NCBI GenBank assembly: GCA_900104565.1
Contig: LT629951.1
Location: 401,501 to 465,500, forward strand
Reading direction: 5' to 3'
DNA: 64,000 nt
DNA from: Ruminococcaceae bacterium Marseille-P2935
Lineage (GTDB): Bacteria > Bacillota > Clostridia > Oscillospirales > Ruminococcaceae
Positions within the stretch are counted from its first letter, which is position 1. The number at the start of each line of letters is the position of its first letter. The position numbers and the translations under genes are program-made. The notes below the pieces were generated by a model. The model was not told the DNA's origin and made no database searches. It saw only the letters and a program-made list of their open reading frames with translations. Positions 60,418 through 64,000 of this stretch are shown piece by piece.

Positions 60418-60894
60418 ATGACAATAAAAGCTATGCCTGTAACAGAGGAAAACTTCAAACGCTTTGGCGTTTATACCAAAGTAATCAAAGGCGAAGGCCG
60501 CACCGGAGCAGGTGGTTGGCGTGCCTGGATGACCCCGGATGTAGCGATGGACCAGGTTGCTCATTTTGGTATGACAAAGGTAGCGGGAATGCCCTTTGAA
60601 GTAGATAAAATGGAACGGCATACCAAGACCAAAGAACTGCTGATTTGCGGAGATAAACCCATGGTATTGGCGCTGGCTGATACGGACCCCATGTCCAGCG
60701 GCGCAAAGGCTGAGGATATTGCGGCGTTTTTGATTCAGCCCGGAGAATTTGTGGTGATTGACAAAGGTATTTGGCATGACGCCTGCCGCAGTGCACAAGG
60801 GGATGGATGCTACTATTACTTCCTCTCTTTAGAGACCGATGAAAAGGCAGTATTTACCGATATTATCGGAGAGCCGGTTCGGGTTGAGCTATAA
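60418..60894 (+). CDS. Ureidoglycolate lyase-like cupin (AllA family), second copy
   Basis: A 158-residue paralogue beginning MTIKAMPVTEENFKRFGVYTKV, with FGMTKVAGMPFEVDKMERHTKTKELLIC and FLIQPGEFVVIDKGIWHDACRS. Aligned by eye, both MERH and GIWHD motifs match copy one. The start ATG 60418 has AAAGGA 8 bases upstream and matches the length of copy one; ATG 60409 lies within the site. Two different paralogues in a row suggest a heteromer or two substrates of one pathway. Confidence 0.85.
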   Translation: MTIKAMPVTEENFKRFGVYTKVIKGEGRTGAGGWRAWMTPDVAMDQVAHFGMTKVAGMPFEVDKMERHTKTKELLICGDKPMVLALADTDPMSSGAKAEDIAAFLIQPGEFVVIDKGIWHDACRSAQGDGCYYYFLSLETDEKAVFTDIIGEPVRVEL

Positions 60895-60948
60895 TTTAAA
60901 GGACGTGCAGTTTTTTTAAATTGGTGGACAATAGGGGAGGTGTAGAAA

Positions 60949-62262
60949 CTGGCGGACAATTTAAACCGGGTGAATCAGTGGATTGACCAGAATCGCTCAG
61001 ACATCATCCGTTTTTTGGCGGATATGGTGAGAATTCCAAGCGTTAATCCGTGGTTTAGCAATTATGACCCTTATACGACTGAAAAAGAGGTTCAGGAGTT
61101 TATTGCAGGTTCGTTAAAAGAAATGAACTTTGATGTAGATATATGGGAAGTGGATGCAGAAAAATTAAAAGAGTTTAAAGGCATGCCCGGGTATTACGAG
61201 AGCAGGCCAATGAAAGACCGCCCTATCCTGTGCGGCCGGCTCAAAGGCTCGGGCGGCGGGCATTCCCTGCTGCTTACCGGCCATGCTGATGTGGTAACCC
61301 AGGGGGATGGCTGGACAAAAAGGGCTTTTTCTGCAGAAATTGAAGATGGGAAAATGTACGGTCGGGGTACTGTGGATATGAAGGGCGGAATTGCAGCCAT
61401 GATTATGGCAGTAAAAGCGATTCAGCAATGTAATATTCAATTAAAAGGAGATGTACTGGTAGGTACCGTACCAGACGAAGAAGCCGGAGGCATGGGCACT
61501 CTGGATTTTGTTCATCAGAGATGCTGTAAGGCAGATGGAGCAATTATGACCGAGCCAACCTCTTTAGAGATTGGCCCAATGTGCCGGGGCATTTTGTGGG
61601 GTAAAATTGTCATTCCAGCACGTGCCGGCCATATTGAAATGTATCAGGGGCATTTTCATGAAGGCGGGGCGGTGGACGCGGTCAAGCTGACCCAGCTGTT
61701 CCTGGCCCAAATTGATCAATTTAACCGTAACTGGTCCAGTAAAAAAGTACATCCTTTACTGCCTATGCCCTGCCAGATTTTAGTTGCCCAGATTAAGGCT
61801 GGTGAATATCCGTCTGCGTTTGCGGGCAGCGCTGAAATTTATTTTGACGCACAGTACCTGCCTGCGGACCTAGATGAAAAGCACCGCGGCAGTAAAATTA
61901 AAAAAGAAATTGAAGAGTTTGTTGCCGCGGTGGCACAGACCGATGAATGGATGCGTGAAAACCCGCCCTATGTGGAGTGGCTGTTAGACGCCGATTGCGC
62001 CGAAACGCCGGTGGATTCTTCTTTTGTTACTACTTTGATTGATGCAGCGAAGAAAGTATCGGACCAGATTAAAGTTTCGGGGGTAGGGTCTCATACTGAC
62101 ATGGGCTGGTATGTACACAGCGGAATTCCTACCGTTAATTTTGGACCCGGTAACCCAAAAATTGCACACCAGGCCAATGAGTATATTGAGCTGGATGAAT
62201 ACATACAAGGCGTAAAATTAATGGCGTCCATGATTATGGACTGGTGTGAAGTTACAAAATAA
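60949..62262 (+). CDS. M20 family amidohydrolase/peptidase (ArgE/DapE-like)
   Basis: A zinc hydrolase of about 437 residues. Metal and catalytic motifs are LLTGHADVV, YGRGTVDMKGGIAAMIMAVKA, VPDEEAGGMGT and MTEPT in order, and GVGSHTDMGWYVHSGIPTVNFGPGNPKIAHQANEYI at the end. Between them lies the lid/dimer domain. The family removes acyl groups from amino acids or hydrolyses ureido and carbamoyl compounds. The start chosen is CTG 60949, with GGGAGG 8 bases before and the peptide beginning LADNLNRVNQW; an in-frame GTG at 60970 has no site. It closes the operon and probably processes the freed aglycone. Confidence 0.88.
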   Translation: MADNLNRVNQWIDQNRSDIIRFLADMVRIPSVNPWFSNYDPYTTEKEVQEFIAGSLKEMNFDVDIWEVDAEKLKEFKGMPGYYESRPMKDRPILCGRLKGSGGGHSLLLTGHADVVTQGDGWTKRAFSAEIEDGKMYGRGTVDMKGGIAAMIMAVKAIQQCNIQLKGDVLVGTVPDEEAGGMGTLDFVHQRCCKADGAIMTEPTSLEIGPMCRGILWGKIVIPARAGHIEMYQGHFHEGGAVDAVKLTQLFLAQIDQFNRNWSSKKVHPLLPMPCQILVAQIKAGEYPSAFAGSAEIYFDAQYLPADLDEKHRGSKIKKEIEEFVAAVAQTDEWMRENPPYVEWLLDADCAETPVDSSFVTTLIDAAKKVSDQIKVSGVGSHTDMGWYVHSGIPTVNFGPGNPKIAHQANEYIELDEYIQGVKLMASMIMDWCEVTK

Positions 62263-62299
62263 ATACTCAAAAGTTTGTCCAATTTGGTGCATTCCATTT

Positions 62300-62341
62300 A
62301 GAACAGCGATAACCACAGCTGCTTGCGGTTATCGCTGTTCT
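62300..62341 (+). terminator. Terminator of the second sugar operon
   Basis: AGAACAGCGATAACC (62300-62314) pairs with GGTTATCGCTGTTCT (62327-62341), a 15-bp perfect stem with a 12-base loop, 37 bases after the M20 stop. The T-run is weak (GATTTATTT). Confidence 0.85.
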
Positions 62342-62539
62342 GATTTATTTAAGCAAACCAGCAGCCATGCGGGCGGAAAGGAATTAGCTTTAGCTTGCAG
62401 AAAAAGTGGGTTCTCTGTTGGAGCAACCGAGCGGCAGCTCTGTGCCACTTTAAAACAGTTGTGGGCTTCAGGTTTCTTGAGTATAATAATGGTGTAAATT
62501 TGCGGCAGAACATGAAATAGGATTGGAAGAGGTGATACC

Positions 62540-63070
62540 ATGAAACACCTTGCCAATATCATTACATCTTTACGCTTCGTTTTTGCAGCGTTCATATTGT
62601 TTGCAGCACCGTTTTCCTGTTTTTTCTGGGGGATGTACCTGTGTGGCGGTATGAGTGATTTGCTTGACGGAATGGTTGCCAGAGGAATGAAGCAGCAAAA
62701 CAATGTGGGAGCAAAACTTGACAGTATTGCAGATGTAGCCTTTCTTCTGGCAATCCTGACAGTAGGGGTAAAAAATGTAAATTTTCCTACTTGGGTTTGG
62801 GCTTGTGCGGCTGGCATCATGCTGATTCGGCTAATAGCATATGGCATCGGTTATCACAAATATCGAACATTTTCATCCCTGCACACCAATATGAATAAAA
62901 TTACTGGGGTACTGTTATTTGCATTTCCTGTTTTTTATGTGATATTTGGGAGGAATGGGGCAGGTGCCATACTGTGTTTTATCTCGTTTACATCTTCTGT
63001 AGAAGAATTGCTGATTACTGTAAAATCTAAAATGCTGAACCGTGATTGCAAAAGTATATTTAAATGCTGA
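62540..63070 (+). CDS. CDP-alcohol phosphatidyltransferase family membrane enzyme
   Basis: A 176-residue membrane protein with about five spans. The catalytic signature D-x2-D-G-x2-A-R-x8-G-x3-D-x3-D is complete (SDLLDGMVARGMKQ, then GAKLDSIADVA). It transfers an alcohol such as glycerol phosphate, serine or inositol phosphate to CDP-diacylglycerol. It resembles PgsA in size, but the acceptor cannot be told. The C-terminus is basic and Cys-ended. The ATG follows GAGGTG. It is a single gene. Confidence 0.9.
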   Translation: MKHLANIITSLRFVFAAFILFAAPFSCFFWGMYLCGGMSDLLDGMVARGMKQQNNVGAKLDSIADVAFLLAILTVGVKNVNFPTWVWACAAGIMLIRLIAYGIGYHKYRTFSSLHTNMNKITGVLLFAFPVFYVIFGRNGAGAILCFISFTSSVEELLITVKSKMLNRDCKSIFKC

Positions 63071-63104
63071 GGTTCAGTTTGATTAATAGTTTTCCATACA
63101 AAAG

Positions 63105-63130
63105 GCGTCATCGCATTGAAACGATGACGC
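63105..63130. repeat. 9-bp perfect hairpin after the phosphatidyltransferase gene
   Basis: GCGTCATCG (63105-63113) and CGATGACGC (63122-63130) around an 8-base loop. The CTTTT on the minus-strand side suggests a weak terminator for minus-strand transcripts. No gene lies in 63071-63390. Confidence 0.55.
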
Positions 63131-63390
63131 AATAAAACGCTTGTTTCCCCGTTGGGTATTATAATTCCCAATAGGCTTATTACGCTTATAAACTTTATTG
63201 TACAGCTGTTTACAGCAGGGGCATTTTCAGCACAGCTTTGTTTGGTACCTTTACTTTTCCCAAGAAAATGAGGTATGATAGGTGGGAAACAGTTCATATT
63301 AAAAATATGTGAATACTCAGGTTTTGTGCAGTGAATTTTTTAATGAAAAACAGGCCTTATGAAATTTATTACCAGCAAAGGAGAAGGCTA

Positions 63391-63609
63391 GTGGAACAAC
63401 GAATCCGATTAGGGCGTTACCGGCATTTTAAAGGGAAGGAATACAGGGTGCTTTACCTTGCCAAACACAGCGAAACATTGGAAGAGATGGTAGTATACCA
63501 GGCTTTATACGGCGAATACGGCATCTGGGTACGGCCGGCCAATATGTGGAATGAACAGGTGGAACGGGATGGCCATACTTACTCCAGGTTTACTTATTTG
63601 GGGGAGTAA
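63391..63609 (+). CDS. DUF1653 family small protein
   Basis: A 72-residue protein: VEQRIRLGRYRHFKGKEYRVL, LAKHSETLEEMVVYQALYGEYGIWVRPANMWNEQVERDG. This is the whole DUF1653 domain (a small beta-rich fold of unknown function, common in Firmicutes). The start chosen is GTG 63391 with AAAGGAG just upstream; the frame opens at 63331 but without a ribosome site. The 3' end overlaps the convergent gene by 20 bases. Confidence 0.85.
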   Translation: MEQRIRLGRYRHFKGKEYRVLYLAKHSETLEEMVVYQALYGEYGIWVRPANMWNEQVERDGHTYSRFTYLGE

Positions 63610-64000
63610 TCCCCCATTTTTGGTGCAGCAGCTTTTGATACTTTATAAAAACGTCATCATACGAATAATCGGGGCTCTTGCAGTAATATGGCTGGTAAGG
63701 TTCACTGGTAAAATAAGGGGCCAGGCGTTTTTCCAAATCCTGAATGTTACGGATGAATTCTGCCGACCGCCTGTAGCCAAGGCAGATCCATTCCCGGTTG
63801 AGGGCATATAAATAAGGGAATAGGTTATAAGGCCTGCCATCGTGGTAGATATGCAGCACCATGGGATGGCGGCAATAACCATGCGGCTGCCCCAGAATTA
63901 GCGCGTAAACCGCACGGTATATCTGATAAAGCTCGACAGCCTGCTTGTTTAAGCGCTTCGGGTCTTTGGCTAGGTAACGGGCGCAATCATCCCATTGTTC
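63590..64000 (-). CDS. Unknown protein, 5' part outside the window
   Basis: The frame is open from base 64000 (complement) to a TAA at 63590, giving 136 C-terminal residues. It includes EQWDDCARYLAKDPKRLNKQ at the edge, a helical LYQIYRAVYALILGQP, then HPMVLHIYHDGRPYNLFPYL, LNREWICLGYRRSAEFIRN and a C-terminal QKLLHQKWGITPP. It is rich in Tyr, Arg and Trp and looks soluble. I do not recognise the family. It converges on the DUF1653 gene. Confidence 0.7.
   Translation of the reverse strand, partial: EQWDDCARYLAKDPKRLNKQAVELYQIYRAVYALILGQPHGYCRHPMVLHIYHDGRPYNLFPYLYALNREWICLGYRRSAEFIRNIQDLEKRLAPYFTSEPYQPYYCKSPDYSYDDVFIKYQKLLHQKWGITPPNK

Overview
The window looks like chromosomal DNA of a strictly anaerobic, moderately low-GC Firmicute, most likely a clostridium of the Oscillospiraceae/Ruminococcaceae type. 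The signs are strong GGAGG-type ribosome sites with ATG/GTG starts, sigma-A style promoters (TTGACA/TATAAT), Rho-independent hairpins, lipoprotein substrate-binding proteins, ECF-type BioY, a PerR-rubrerythrin pair, two feoAB iron(II) systems, DUF896/DUF1653 proteins, and no respiratory genes. No rRNA, tRNA, CRISPR array, phage or intact transposon was found. The organism is an inference.

Layout. (A) 1-9958: a sugar/nucleoside-type locus. A minus-strand BMP-family ABC importer (lipoprotein, ATPase, two permeases, then an unknown gene cut by the left edge) diverges from a plus-strand SIS-domain sugar isomerase/deglycase, PfkB kinase, LacI regulator and BtpA-family protein. (B) 10.2-15.2 kb: a decay zone with kdpD/kdpE, DUF2628, JAMM-protease and EAL-domain remnants. 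Between them lie an unknown protein, DUF896, a PNPOx-like protein, bioY under a BirA-type operator, and a 23-residue Cys-rich peptide gene with its own promoter and terminator. (C) 15.5-24.8 kb: a YgjP-type metalloprotease, a livJHMGF branched-chain amino-acid importer, a siroheme/4Fe-4S protein divergent from a LysR gene, then a thioesterase and an SDR reductase. (D) 25.4-37.3 kb: metal and oxidative-stress genes (rubrerythrin, PerR/Fur, feoA-feoB-Cys-rich protein, an MbfA-like Er-VIT exporter, an MntR-like regulator, second feoA and feoB). They are interrupted by a GC-rich tandem structured repeat at 30.9-31.8 kb and by mscL, a GNAT and a PEBP gene. (E) 37.5-40.5 kb: small membrane protein, MATE exporter, nagB.

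(F) 41.2-62.3 kb is the most distinctive part: about 21 kb of carbohydrate catabolism. A GntR regulator precedes an operon with a CUT2 sugar ABC importer, a PfkB kinase, a polysaccharide-deacetylase-fold protein and an eIF2B-alpha-like (aldose-phosphate isomerase fold) protein. A non-catalytic amidotransferase-like gene follows. A second operon begins with a GntR/UTRA regulator fused in one reading frame to a complete ADP-ribosylglycohydrolase-fold domain. It continues with a free ADP-ribosylglycohydrolase paralogue, a second PfkB kinase, a second CUT2 importer, two tandem ureidoglycolate-lyase-like cupins and an M20 amidohydrolase with a probable CTG start. I infer a pathway that imports an N- or O-ribosylated (perhaps ureido or guanidino) compound, cleaves the glycosidic bond, phosphorylates the sugar and processes the aglycone. 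The regulator may sense its own substrate. Palindromes around the fusion-gene promoter are candidate operators.

(G) 62.5-64 kb: a CDP-alcohol phosphatidyltransferase, a DUF1653 protein and an unknown gene cut by the right edge.
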